This document shows positions 1-8,068 of a stretch of DNA of 64,000 bases, piece after piece. The notes under the pieces are model-generated. The model saw only the letters and a program-made list of their open reading frames with translations. It had not been told where the DNA came from and searched no databases. The stretch covers positions 1-64,000 of the forward strand of contig NZ_JAHCKK010000014.1 in NCBI RefSeq assembly GCF_026125825.1. Reading direction: 5' to 3'. This DNA comes from Hydrogenophaga sp. (lineage in GTDB: Bacteria > Pseudomonadota > Gammaproteobacteria > Burkholderiales > Burkholderiaceae_C). The position numbers were made by a program, and so were the translations under genes. Numbering within the stretch: position 1 is the stretch's first letter; each line of letters starts with the position of its first letter.

Positions 1-596
1 CCGTACTGGCCGATGGCGACTACATCACGATCGGCGGCTGCGTGCTCAAGTTCATGCAGCGCTCGTCGGTGGAGGCGCGCTATCACGAGGAGATCTACCA
101 GCGCGCCACGCGTGATGCGCTCACCGGCCTGTGCAACCGGAGGCTGTTCCTCGAACTGCTTGAGCGTGAGTTGCAACGCTCGGTGCAGCGTGGTTACGCG
201 CTCGCGCTGCTCATCATCGACCTCGACCATTTCAAGTCAATCAACGACAGTCATGGTCACGTGGTCGGCGACCGCGTGCTGGAGCAGGTCGGGGCCGTGC
301 TGCAGGCGGTCGCACGTGGCAACGCGCTGGCGGCACGCATCGGCGGCGAGGAGTTCGCGATCGCGCTGCCCGAGCACGACGCGGCGGCTGCCCGCGCCGT
401 CGCCGAGCGCATCCGTGCCAACGTCGAGGCGCTGCCGCTGCGCCTGGGCGAGCAGGTCCACACACTCACGGTGAGCGTGGGCGTGGCCAGCTGGCGGCCG
501 GGCTGGCACACGGTGGGCCAAGTGCTGGCCGCCGCCGACCAGGCGCTGTACCGCGCCAAGGAAGCAGGCCGCAATCGCGTCGAGGCAGCCACCTGA
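1..596 (+). CDS. FHA-GGDEF protein, probable diguanylate cyclase (5' end outside window)
   Basis: The open frame runs in from the left edge (codons from base 3), so the start is missing. The first residues (ADGDYITIGG, then LKF) look like the end of an FHA phosphopeptide-binding domain. After a short helix a complete GGDEF domain follows: DALTGLCNRR, the metal-binding DLDHFKSIND, and the active-site signature GGEEF. GGDEF enzymes make cyclic di-GMP from two GTP. At the place of the usual inhibitory I-site (RxxD, a few residues before GGEEF) this protein has RGNA, so product feedback may be lost; that is inference. FHA-GGDEF fusions are normally soluble and recruited to phosphorylated partners. 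It lies 167 bases upstream of the pyruvate dehydrogenase genes, which have their own likely promoter, so co-regulation is uncertain. Confidence 0.9.
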   Translation, partial: VLADGDYITIGGCVLKFMQRSSVEARYHEEIYQRATRDALTGLCNRRLFLELLERELQRSVQRGYALALLIIDLDHFKSINDSHGHVVGDRVLEQVGAVLQAVARGNALAARIGGEEFAIALPEHDAAAARAVAERIRANVEALPLRLGEQVHTLTVSVGVASWRPGWHTVGQVLAAADQALYRAKEAGRNRVEAAT

Positions 597-763
597 GCGC
601 AGCCGGTGCAGGTCCCGGGCGGCGACTCATGCGCCCGCGCCGCACGCGGGGCCGGGTGTCGTCCGTGTCGAGCCGCGATGCCGACGATTGGCCTTGCGCC
701 ATGCCGGCGTGACAGAATCACAGGCTCGGATCACCTGCCACGCACTGCAACCGGAGTCAGCGG

Positions 764-2095
764 ATGGCCACGCACGAAATCAAGGTTCCTGACATCGGCG
801 ACTTCAGGGACGTCGCGGTGATCGAGGTGCTGGTCAAGCCCGGCGACAAGATCTCGGTAGAGCAGAGCCTCATCACGGTCGAATCCGACAAGGCCTCCAT
901 GGAAATCCCGTCCTCGGCCGCTGGCGTGCTCAAGGAGCTCAAGGTCAAGATCGGCGATACCGTGAACATCGGTGACCTGCTGGCCATTCTGGAAGGCGCT
1001 GCCACGTCCGCCGCCCCCGCAGCGGCACCCGCTCCAGCACCCGCTGCCGCCGTGGCGACGGTACCCGCCGCCCCCGCCGCAGCGCCAGCATCTCAGGTCG
1101 CCACCGCATCGGCCCCTGCCGCCGCCGCACCGGCACACAACCCCACCGCCACGGCGCCGCTGGGCCTGCCTCACGCCTCGCCCTCGGTGCGCAAGTTCGC
1201 CCGCGAGCTCGGCGTGCCACTGGAAGAGGTCAAGGGCAGCGGCCCCAAGGGCCGCATCGTCCTGGATGACGTGCAAAGCTTCACCAAAGCGGTGATGGCG
1301 GGCGCCACGCAGACCAAGGCGCAGGCCGCCAAGGCCCCGGCCAGTGGCGGCGACGGCGCGGGCCTGGGCCTGATCCCCTGGCCCAAGGTCGACTTCGCCA
1401 AGTTCGGCCCGATCGAGCGCAAGGAGATGGGCCGCATCAAGAAGATCAGCGGTGCCAACTTGCTGCGCAACGCCGTGATGATCCCGGCGGTCACCAACCA
1501 CGACGACGCCGACATCACCGACCTCGAAGCCTTCCGCGTGGCCACCAACAAGGAAAACGAAAAGAGCGGCGTCAAGGTCACCATGCTCGCTTTCCTGATC
1601 AAAGCCTGCGTGGCCGCTCTCAAGAAGTTCCCCGAGTTCAACAGTTCGATCGATGGCGATGCCTTGGTCTACAAGCAGTTCTGGCACATCGGCTTCGCGG
1701 CTGACACGCCCAACGGCCTGATGGTCCCGGTGATCAAGGACGCCGACAAGAAGGGCGTGCTGCAAATCAGCCAGGAAATGGGCGAGCTCGCCAAGAAGGC
1801 GCGCGAGGGCAAGCTGAGTCCGGCCGAGATGAGCGGCGCGACCTTCACCATCTCCAGCCTGGGTGGCATTGGCGGGCGTTACTTCACGCCCATCATCAAC
1901 GCGCCCGAAGTGGCCATCCTCGGTGTGTGCAAGAGCACGATGGAACCCGTGTGGGACGGCAAGGCCTTCCAGCCGCGCCTGATGCTCCCGCTCTCGCTGA
2001 CCTGGGACCACCGTGTGATCGACGGCGCCGCCGCCGCCCGATTCAACGTGTATCTCGGCCAGATCCTCAGCGACTTCCGTCGCGTGTTGCTGTAA
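764..2095 (+). CDS. aceF: Dihydrolipoamide acetyltransferase, E2 of pyruvate dehydrogenase
   Basis: E2 core of the cytosolic pyruvate dehydrogenase complex, moving acetyl groups from lipoyl-lysine to CoA. In order: one lipoyl domain (about 1-78, lipoylated K43 in SDKAS), an Ala/Pro-rich flexible linker (about 79-135), the peripheral subunit-binding domain (about 139-172, PSVRKFARELG) and the catalytic acyltransferase domain ending in DHRVIDG with active-site H416 and D420. At 443 residues it has a single lipoyl domain, whereas enterobacterial AceF has three; the following E3 supplies another. The ATG is preceded by CCGGAG at good spacing. A CAGAAT box about 50 bases upstream could be its -10. 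It is 12 bases from lpdA, so one operon. aceE is not in the window. Confidence 0.97.
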   Translation: MATHEIKVPDIGDFRDVAVIEVLVKPGDKISVEQSLITVESDKASMEIPSSAAGVLKELKVKIGDTVNIGDLLAILEGAATSAAPAAAPAPAPAAAVATVPAAPAAAPASQVATASAPAAAAPAHNPTATAPLGLPHASPSVRKFARELGVPLEEVKGSGPKGRIVLDDVQSFTKAVMAGATQTKAQAAKAPASGGDGAGLGLIPWPKVDFAKFGPIERKEMGRIKKISGANLLRNAVMIPAVTNHDDADITDLEAFRVATNKENEKSGVKVTMLAFLIKACVAALKKFPEFNSSIDGDALVYKQFWHIGFAADTPNGLMVPVIKDADKKGVLQISQEMGELAKKAREGKLSPAEMSGATFTISSLGGIGGRYFTPIINAPEVAILGVCKSTMEPVWDGKAFQPRLMLPLSLTWDHRVIDGAAAARFNVYLGQILSDFRRVLL

Positions 2096-2107
2096 AGGAC
2101 CACGCAG

Positions 2108-3952
2108 ATGGCACTCATCGATATTCAAGTCCCCGACATCGGCGATTTCGACGAAGTGGCGGTGATCGAGTTGCTGGTCAAGCCGGGCGACACGGTCAAG
2201 GCCGAACAAAGCCTGATCACGGTCGAGTCCGACAAGGCTTCGATGGAAATTCCGTCGTCTCAGGCGGGCGTGGTCAAGGAGCTCAAGGTCAAGCTGGGTG
2301 ACAAAGTCAAGCAGGGCAGCGTGGTGCTGACGCTGGAAACGGCGGGTGAGGCCGCTGCCGCGCCCGCTGCAAGCGCACCGGCACCCGCGCCGCAGGCGGC
2401 GGCACCTGCCGCGGCACCGGCAGCGGCCCCCGTGCCCGCTCCCACCGCTGCCAGCTTCGGTGGCAGCGTCGACCTCGAGTGCGACCTGGTGGTGCTCGGT
2501 GGCGGCCCCGGTGGTTACAGCGCGGCCTTCCGCGCGGCCGACCTCGGCCTGAAGGTGGTGCTGGTCGAGCGCTACGCCACCCTGGGGGGCGTGTGCCTGA
2601 ACGTGGGCTGCATCCCGTCCAAGGCGCTGCTGCACGTCGCTGCTGTGATGGACGAGGTCAGCCATATGGCCGCCCTGGGCGTGGAGTTCGGCCGGCCTGT
2701 GGTCAACATCGAGAAGCTGCGTGGCCACAAGGAAAAAGTGATCGGCAAGCTCACCGGTGGCCTGGCTGCCATGGCCAAGATGCGCAAGGTCACGACCGTG
2801 CGTGGAGTCGGCGCCTTCGTGGGCGCCAACCACCTGGAAGTGGAAGAAACCACGGGCGCCACGGGTCAGGAGAAGACGGGCAAGAAGCAGGTGATCGGCT
2901 TCAAGAAGGCCATCATCGCCGCTGGCTCGCAGGCCGTGCGCCTGCCATTCATGCCCGACGACCCACGTGTGGTGGACAGCACCGGCGCGCTCGCGCTCAA
3001 GGAAGTGCCCAAGCGCATGCTGATCCTGGGCGGCGGCATCATCGGCCTGGAAATGGGCACGGTCTACAGCACCCTGGGCGCGCGCCTGGACGTGGTGGAG
3101 ATGCTTGATGGCCTGATGCAGGGCGCCGATCGCGACCTGGTGAAGATCTGGCAGAAGATGAACGCGCCGCGTTTCGACAACATCATGTTGAAGACCAAGA
3201 CGGTGTCGGCCAAGGCCACGCCGGCCGGCATCGAGGTGACGTTCGAGAGCGCTGAGCCCGGTGGCGCGGCGCCCGCGCCGCAGACCTACGACCTGGTGCT
3301 GCAGGCCGTGGGCCGCACGCCCAATGGCAAAAAGATCGGCGCTGAGAGGGCCGGTGTGGCGGTGACGGACCGGGGCTTCATCAACGTCGACATCCAGATG
3401 CGCACCAATGTGCCCCACATCTTTGCGATCGGCGACATCGTGGGCCAGCCCATGCTCGCGCACAAGGCCGTGCACGAGGCACACGTGGCGGCCGAGGTCA
3501 TTGCGGGTGAACTGCAGGGCAACAAGGAGCTGGCCAGCGCGGCGTTCAACGCCCGCGTCATTCCGAGCGTGGCCTACACCGACCCCGAGGTGGCCTGGGT
3601 GGGCCTTACCGAAGACCAGGCCAAGGCGCAGGGCATCAAGGTCAAGAAGGGCCTTTTCCCGTGGACGGCCTCAGGCCGCGCCATCGCCAACGGGCGCGAC
3701 GAGGGTGTGACCAAGCTGCTGTTCGACGACTCGCCCGAAGCCCACGGCCACGGCAAGATCCTGGGCGGCGGCATGGTGGGCACGCACGCGGGCGACATGA
3801 TCGGCGAGATCGCGCTGGCCATCGAGATGGGTGCAGACGCGGTGGACATCGGCAAGACCATCCACCCGCACCCCACGCTGGGCGAGAGCATCGGCATGGC
3901 GGCCGAGATCGCCCACGGCTCGTGCACGGACGTGCCGCCGCAACGCAGATAG
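2108..3952 (+). CDS. lpdA: Dihydrolipoyl dehydrogenase with N-terminal lipoyl domain, E3 of pyruvate dehydrogenase
   Basis: Flavoprotein that reoxidises dihydrolipoamide with NAD+. Residues 1-78 are a lipoyl domain (K43 in SDKAS) very like that of the AceF upstream, then an Ala/Pro linker to about 117, then a full E3: FAD motif [11 protein letters not shown], redox disulfide C163/C168 in [16 protein letters not shown] motif [10 protein letters not shown], and a C-terminal interface with the catalytic His in HPHPTLGES. Length 614 fits lipoylated E3s of betaproteobacteria and Neisseria rather than the usual 470-residue form. It is the last gene of its operon and is closed by a strong stem-loop at 3974-4012. 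A second, non-lipoylated E3 lies in the sucAB operon at 18269. Confidence 0.97.
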   Translation: MALIDIQVPDIGDFDEVAVIELLVKPGDTVKAEQSLITVESDKASMEIPSSQAGVVKELKVKLGDKVKQGSVVLTLETAGEAAAAPAASAPAPAPQAAAPAAAPAAAPVPAPTAASFGGSVDLECDLVVLGGGPGGYSAAFRAADLGLKVVLVERYATLGGVCLNVGCIPSKALLHVAAVMDEVSHMAALGVEFGRPVVNIEKLRGHKEKVIGKLTGGLAAMAKMRKVTTVRGVGAFVGANHLEVEETTGATGQEKTGKKQVIGFKKAIIAAGSQAVRLPFMPDDPRVVDSTGALALKEVPKRMLILGGGIIGLEMGTVYSTLGARLDVVEMLDGLMQGADRDLVKIWQKMNAPRFDNIMLKTKTVSAKATPAGIEVTFESAEPGGAAPAPQTYDLVLQAVGRTPNGKKIGAERAGVAVTDRGFINVDIQMRTNVPHIFAIGDIVGQPMLAHKAVHEAHVAAEVIAGELQGNKELASAAFNARVIPSVAYTDPEVAWVGLTEDQAKAQGIKVKKGLFPWTASGRAIANGRDEGVTKLLFDDSPEAHGHGKILGGGMVGTHAGDMIGEIALAIEMGADAVDIGKTIHPHPTLGESIGMAAEIAHGSCTDVPPQRR

Positions 3953-3973
3953 ACGCGCGCAACGCCGCAAATG

Positions 3974-4012
3974 GAAAAAGCCACCGGCCCTTGAGGTTCG
4001 GTGGCTTTTTTC
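3974..4012. terminator. Bidirectional rho-independent terminator between lpdA and the convergent hydrolase gene
   Basis: Inverted repeat GAAAAAGCCACCG (3974-3986) and CGGTGGCTTTTTT (3999-4012) around a 12-base loop. The stem has A on the left and T on the right, so it reads as a terminator from both strands and serves lpdA (plus) and the hydrolase (minus), whose stops lie 22 and 14 bases away. Confidence 0.9.
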
Positions 4013-4025
4013 CAGGGGTCCGCGT

Positions 4026-5378
4026 TCAGCGTGGCGCGACGCGGGTGGCCAGCGGCGCGCTGCGGTAGTCAGGGAGGAGCCTGCAGGTGTCGCCGTAGGC
4101 GGACTCGAAGCCCTTGCAGAGCTTGGCCACGGTCTGAGGCGTGGGTTTCTCATTCCTGTCGATCCAGTTGAGCAGGGCGGTGAACAGCGCGGGGTACTGT
4201 GGCTCGCTCAGGTAGCTGTGCTCGGACTCGTCGCTGAAGGTCTGCACGAGGAGGTGGCCCTTGCCCGCGCGGTCGATGGTCTCGCGATAGGCGGACTCGA
4301 GTTCGACAAACGCAGTCGGATCGTTGACGGCGTGCAAGGACAGCACGGGCATGTTGATCCTGCCTTCGGGGTCGCTGTCCTGTGCCAGCTCGGCCACGGC
4401 TGCCGGGTCGGCGGTGTAGCGGAGCACGCCGGCGTTCAGTGCGGCGTCGTCCGTGGAACCGGTGTACCTCACGTTGGCGTTGGTGAACGGATTGCGGTTG
4501 CCCAGTCGCAACTGCGTCAGGTCACGGAACAGCCAGGTCGCCCAGTTGAGGTGGGCAATGAGCGAGCGCTCGGGGATCTTGATGACGTTGACGATGTTGG
4601 CGAGATGGATCTTCTGCTGCTCGGTGCGTTGACCCGCTGGCTTGCGCACGCCGGTGCATTCGTCCACGCGGTTGGCGAGTTCGGCACGCGTCAGCCGCGC
4701 GTCCATGGGCAGGCCTTGCCACAGGGGGTACTGCGGCTCGTCGGCCTTCGGATGGTTCTTGCAGACGTATTGATAGACCACGCGCAAGTCGAGGCGGAAG
4801 TCGTAGGCGCGGGTGCCGCCGCCCAGCACGCCGCTGGTGAGCAGCATGCCGTCGTAGGGCCCCTTGAGGGGGCCGTTGGGGCCGTCCACCGTGGCATAGA
4901 GCTCGGCACCCTTTGCGGCGACCGAGGCACCGTAGCTTTGCCCGTGCAGGATGGTGCGGCGGGGCGGGCCGAAGTGCTTCACGAACACGCGGCGCACGCG
5001 CTCGGTGTCTTCTGCCGCCATGGTCACGCCGAAACCACCCCGGCGGTAGGTTGCGCCTGCCCAGGCGTGGCCCGCCTTGACGGTCACAGCCCAGCGCTTG
5101 AGGTCTTCCTCACCGCGCGCCAGGGTGGCCGGGCCGGTGTCGGCGGGGCCGCCGTGGGCATGCACCACGAGCACACCTGTCTTGGCTTCCCATTGGGCGG
5201 GCAGCGCGATCCAGTAGAAGCCTCCAAGGCCGTCCTCGCCTGTGTGGCAGGTGGCACCGGTTGGCAATTCGGCCGGACAGGCGCGTGGCTGAGGATCGGT
5301 GGGCACCTGGGCAATCGCGCCGCCGCTGTGGCCCGCGAGAGCCGCCAGCGCCAGCAGCGCGATGGGGCGAAGAGTCAT
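4026..5378 (-). CDS. Secreted alpha/beta hydrolase of unknown substrate
   Basis: The start chosen (base 5378) gives MTLRPIALLALAALAGHSGG, a clear Sec signal peptide, with GGAG seven bases upstream; a longer frame exists but lacks a signal. The mature protein shows alpha/beta-hydrolase features: an HGGP oxyanion loop (about 75-78), nucleophile elbow GQSYG (S148), a likely acid Asp in HAVNDP, and a likely catalytic His in DESEHSYL near the C-terminus. At 450 residues it is larger than simple esterases; a long cap region (about 175-330) separates nucleophile and acid. Four or more cysteines in the mature part fit periplasmic disulfides. It diverges from a LysR regulator that overlaps a Bug-family solute-binding gene, so an ester or amide linked to uptake of its acid product is plausible. 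The exact reaction is not recognisable. Confidence 0.8.
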   Translation of the reverse strand: MTLRPIALLALAALAGHSGGAIAQVPTDPQPRACPAELPTGATCHTGEDGLGGFYWIALPAQWEAKTGVLVVHAHGGPADTGPATLARGEEDLKRWAVTVKAGHAWAGATYRRGGFGVTMAAEDTERVRRVFVKHFGPPRRTILHGQSYGASVAAKGAELYATVDGPNGPLKGPYDGMLLTSGVLGGGTRAYDFRLDLRVVYQYVCKNHPKADEPQYPLWQGLPMDARLTRAELANRVDECTGVRKPAGQRTEQQKIHLANIVNVIKIPERSLIAHLNWATWLFRDLTQLRLGNRNPFTNANVRYTGSTDDAALNAGVLRYTADPAAVAELAQDSDPEGRINMPVLSLHAVNDPTAFVELESAYRETIDRAGKGHLLVQTFSDESEHSYLSEPQYPALFTALLNWIDRNEKPTPQTVAKLCKGFESAYGDTCRLLPDYRSAPLATRVAPR

Positions 5379-5441
5379 GAGGGTCTCCAATGGTGGTTCG
5401 ATGGCATGCGGACGATAGGTGCGCAGAACCCCCATGTCAAA

Positions 5442-5447
5442 TATACT
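5442..5447 (+). promoter_or_regulatory. Probable -10 box of the LysR gene in the divergent intergenic region
   Basis: TATACT lies 28 bases before the LysR ATG in the only AT-rich stretch of the 97-base gap to the hydrolase, giving a leader of about 21 bases. No good -35 is seen, as expected if activation or autoregulation is by a protein. A weak dyad ATACT/AGTAT (5443-5447, 5473-5477) could be part of the LysR site; I could not identify a convincing T-N11-A box. Confidence 0.4.
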
Positions 5448-5475
5448 GAGATGGGCATTTCAATATCTTCAAAGT

Positions 5476-6411
5476 ATGGAAATAAGGCACCTGAGGTACT
5501 TTCTGGCCGTTGCCGAGGCCGGTCACATGACTCGTGCTGCAGAGCGTCTGGGCATCCAGCAACCGCCGCTGAGCCTGCAGATCAAGGCACTGGAAAAGGA
5601 GTTGGGCGTTGCCTTGTTCCGCCGCCATCCCAAGGGCGTGGCGTTGTCGGACGCCGGGCGCCTGTTCGAACGGGAGGCGCGCCAGCTGATGGACGACATG
5701 GCGGCCATGGAGCAACGCATGGCGCGCGTGGCGCGCGGCGAGCTCGGGGTGCTGCATGTGGGTTTCACCAGTTCGGCCGCCGCGCATGCGTTCACGCCCG
5801 AGGCCTTGCGCGCCTGCCGGCGGGCCTGGCCGGGTATCGCGCTGTCGATCCGAGAAGACCATGCTGCCGGCATTACCGAGGCGGTCGAGGCGGGGCGGCT
5901 GCATTGCGGACTGATCCGCGTGCCGGTGTCGCAGCCCCAGAGCCTGACCTTCGAGGTGCTGCTGCGCGAGCCGGTGCTGGTGGCACTGCCCACGGACCAT
6001 GCCCTGGCGCGACGCCGGCCGGCCTCGCTGGCGCTGGAGGATCTGCGCGATGAGGGCTTCATCCTGGTGCGCCAGCCGGGTGCCCCGGGGCTCTACGCCA
6101 ACCTCTTGGCACTTTGCGAAGCCCACGGCTTTCGTCCGCGCATCGCCGCGGAAGTCGAGCGCATGGTGACCAGCCTGAACCTGGTGGCCGCGGGCGCGGG
6201 CATCGCGGTCGTGCCTGCCTCCATGAGCGGGCTGCATCCCCATGCGGTGGTCTATCGGCCCTTGCAGGAGGGCACACCGCTGGACGCGCCGCTCACCCTG
6301 GTGTACCGATCGGCCGAAGCCTCAGGCCCGGCCGCGCATTTCCTGAAGATCGCCCGGGACACGGCGCGAAAGGCTCAAGCGCCTGCGCGGCGGGGGCATG
6401 CCGTGGCATGA
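5476..6411 (+). CDS. LysR-family transcriptional regulator
   Basis: 311-residue LysR-type regulator. The start at 5476 gives the canonical opening MEIRHLRYFLAVAEAGHMTR. The winged helix-turn-helix occupies about 1-60 (AAERLGIQQPPLSLQIKALE, then LGVALFRR), followed by a linker helix and a periplasmic-binding-protein-like effector domain (about 90-300). The effector domain resembles the BenM/CatM-type group that senses aromatic or carboxylic acids; this is inference. It diverges from the secreted hydrolase and overlaps the Bug gene downstream by four bases (ATGA), so it probably controls both and itself. Effector unknown. Confidence 0.92.
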   Translation: MEIRHLRYFLAVAEAGHMTRAAERLGIQQPPLSLQIKALEKELGVALFRRHPKGVALSDAGRLFEREARQLMDDMAAMEQRMARVARGELGVLHVGFTSSAAAHAFTPEALRACRRAWPGIALSIREDHAAGITEAVEAGRLHCGLIRVPVSQPQSLTFEVLLREPVLVALPTDHALARRRPASLALEDLRDEGFILVRQPGAPGLYANLLALCEAHGFRPRIAAEVERMVTSLNLVAAGAGIAVVPASMSGLHPHAVVYRPLQEGTPLDAPLTLVYRSAEASGPAAHFLKIARDTARKAQAPARRGHAVA

Positions 6412-7385
6412 AGACACTGCTGTCCCGGCGACGGTCGCTGGTGGCGCTGCTGGGGCTGGTCGGGCTGCAGGCCAGTCGCGCACAGACGGCCTGGCCTTCT
6501 CAACCGGTGCGAATCATCGTCGTGTACCCCCCTGGCGGGCTCAGCGATGGGGTCGCTCGCGCGCTGGCCGAGCGTCTTTCGTGGCAACTTGGTGTGGCCG
6601 TGCGGGTGGAAAACCGGGGCGGAGGCGGGGGCAGCGTGGGGCTGCAGGCGCTGGCGCGCGCACCGGCCGATGGGCACACGCTGGCCTTTTCAGCGGTCAG
6701 CCCCTTGACCCTGCGCCCGCACCTTGGCGCGGTGGGCTACGACCCGTTTCGCGACATCGAACCGGTGGCCAGCGTGATGTACACGCCCGTGCTGCTGGTG
6801 GGCACGCCGAGTTTCACCGGCCGCCGCTTTGCGGATCTGCTCGCTCAAGCCAGAGCCCATCCTGGCGCCTTGCGTTGGGGCACTTCGGGCCTGGCCACGG
6901 CGGGCCACCTGGTGCTGGAACGGGTGCAGCTGGGCGGCGGAGTGGCGGTCACGCACATTCCGTACAAAGGCGGCGGCCAGCAGCTCACTGACGCACTGGG
7001 CGGGCAGTTCGAGTTGCTGTCGACCAATGTGGCGCCAGCGCAGTTGGCCCATGTCCAGGCGGGCCACTTCAAACCCTTGGCTGTGGGAGCTCCTCACCGC
7101 CTCGAGGTCTTGCCGCAGGTGCCCACCTTCGCAGAACTGGGCCTGCCTCAGGCGAATGTGACATCCTTGTTTGGTCTGTTCGCGCCGGGCGGCACGCCGA
7201 CGCAGGTGCTGGATCGCCTGAATGTTGAAATCAACGCAGCGGTGCAGACACCGTCCTTGCGAGAGCGGCTGTTGGCGTCGGACAACCTGCCCGCGCAGGG
7301 GGACCGTGCGTCCTTCGCGCGCCGAATTGCCCAGGAGTGGCACAGCAACCGCCAGCTCAAGGGCGCGAACATCAAGATGGAGTGA
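6408..7385 (+). CDS. Bug/TctC-family periplasmic solute-binding protein
   Basis: 325 residues with N-terminal signal (RRRSLVALLGLVGLQASRAQ) and a Bug-family start to the mature protein, WPSQPVRIIVVYPPGG. Other family features are the substrate-loop region GGGGGSVGLQALARAPADGH, DIEPVASVM, IPYKGGGQQLTDALGGQ and VPTFAELGL. Bug proteins bind carboxylates or aromatic acids in the periplasm; many are orphans that work with unlinked TctAB permeases or with sensors, and no permease gene is adjacent here. The ATG overlaps the LysR stop (ATGA), so the two are translationally coupled. Substrate is likely related to the product of the divergent hydrolase, but unproven. Confidence 0.93.
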   Translation: MKTLLSRRRSLVALLGLVGLQASRAQTAWPSQPVRIIVVYPPGGLSDGVARALAERLSWQLGVAVRVENRGGGGGSVGLQALARAPADGHTLAFSAVSPLTLRPHLGAVGYDPFRDIEPVASVMYTPVLLVGTPSFTGRRFADLLAQARAHPGALRWGTSGLATAGHLVLERVQLGGGVAVTHIPYKGGGQQLTDALGGQFELLSTNVAPAQLAHVQAGHFKPLAVGAPHRLEVLPQVPTFAELGLPQANVTSLFGLFAPGGTPTQVLDRLNVEINAAVQTPSLRERLLASDNLPAQGDRASFARRIAQEWHSNRQLKGANIKME

Positions 7386-7428
7386 GCGTCAGGGGTCGAC
7401 GCAGAGGCCGGAGCGGCCAGAAGGAAAA

Positions 7429-7986
7429 TCAGGGGGCCTTGTCGGCCACTTCCACGCGCCGTGCCCCGTTGAAACGCTTGTTCCAGTAGGACATGCGCAT
7501 GTCTTCCATGCGAACCTGTGCACCGCTGCGCGGGGAGTGGATGAATTTGCCTTCGCCCACGTAGATGCCGACGTGGCTGAAGGCGCGGCGCATGGTGTTG
7601 AAGAACACCAGATCACCGGGCTTGAGCTCGCTGCGGTCGATGGTTTGGGTCGCGGCTGCCTGCTCGTCGGATCGCCGGGGCAGGATCTTGCCAAGCGACT
7701 GCTCGTACACCGCGCGCACGAAGCCGCTGCAATCGAAACCCGTTTCGGCGCTGTTCCCGCCGTAGCGGTACGGTACGTCCAGGAAGGCCATGGCGTTGAT
7801 GACAAGGCTGGAGGCCTGGTCGCTCACCGTCTCGCGGGCGTGTTGCACTTGCTGGCCGATGCGGGCCATGAGGCCTTTGTCGCTGAGCAGCGAGTCCATG
7901 TCGTCGTAGCCGGCGGCACTGCCCGGCGCGGCATGGACCACGGCCGAAGTACATACCAGGAGAACAATGGGGAGCCAACGCGACAT
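7429..7986 (-). CDS. NlpC/P60-family (C40) cell-wall peptidase
   Basis: 185-residue secreted peptidase. Residues 1-19 are a signal peptide (MSRWLPIVLLVCTSAVVHA). The catalytic domain begins around residue 62 (AMAFLDVPYRYGGNSAETG) with Cys86 in FDCSGFVRAVYEQSLG, a first His (138) in SHVGIYVGEGKFIH and H150 as the third polar residue. The family cleaves peptidoglycan stem peptides, usually the D-gamma-Glu-meso-Dap bond. A short helical stretch separates signal and catalytic domain and there is no SH3 or LysM domain, so targeting is probably through the membrane or a partner. It stands alone: convergent with the Bug gene (43-base gap) and 82 bases downstream of the HpaB-like gene on the same strand. 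Confidence 0.93.
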   Translation of the reverse strand: MSRWLPIVLLVCTSAVVHAAPGSAAGYDDMDSLLSDKGLMARIGQQVQHARETVSDQASSLVINAMAFLDVPYRYGGNSAETGFDCSGFVRAVYEQSLGKILPRRSDEQAAATQTIDRSELKPGDLVFFNTMRRAFSHVGIYVGEGKFIHSPRSGAQVRMEDMRMSYWNKRFNGARRVEVADKAP

Positions 7987-8068
7987 AGGGCGTGAGGGTA
8001 TCGGCGCTGCTGTTGGAAGTCAAGCGAGAATCGAGAGCCAACCCCTTGATTTACAACCACTTTCGTAT

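Noticed and set aside
731-3484. Open frame of 917 codons on the minus strand opposite aceF-lpdA, rich in His, Asp and Gly
   Set aside because: It is the antisense of two well-supported genes; high third-position GC in the real frame suppresses stops on the other strand. No family, no ribosome site.
3831-6053. Plus-strand open frame of 740 codons across the lpdA end, hydrolase and LysR genes
   Set aside because: Mostly antisense of the secreted hydrolase and out of frame with lpdA and LysR; crosses the terminator at 3974.
7386-7428. GGCCG/CGGCC inverted repeat between the Bug gene and the NlpC/P60 gene as a terminator
   Set aside because: Only five bases of stem, three-base loop and no T run on either strand.
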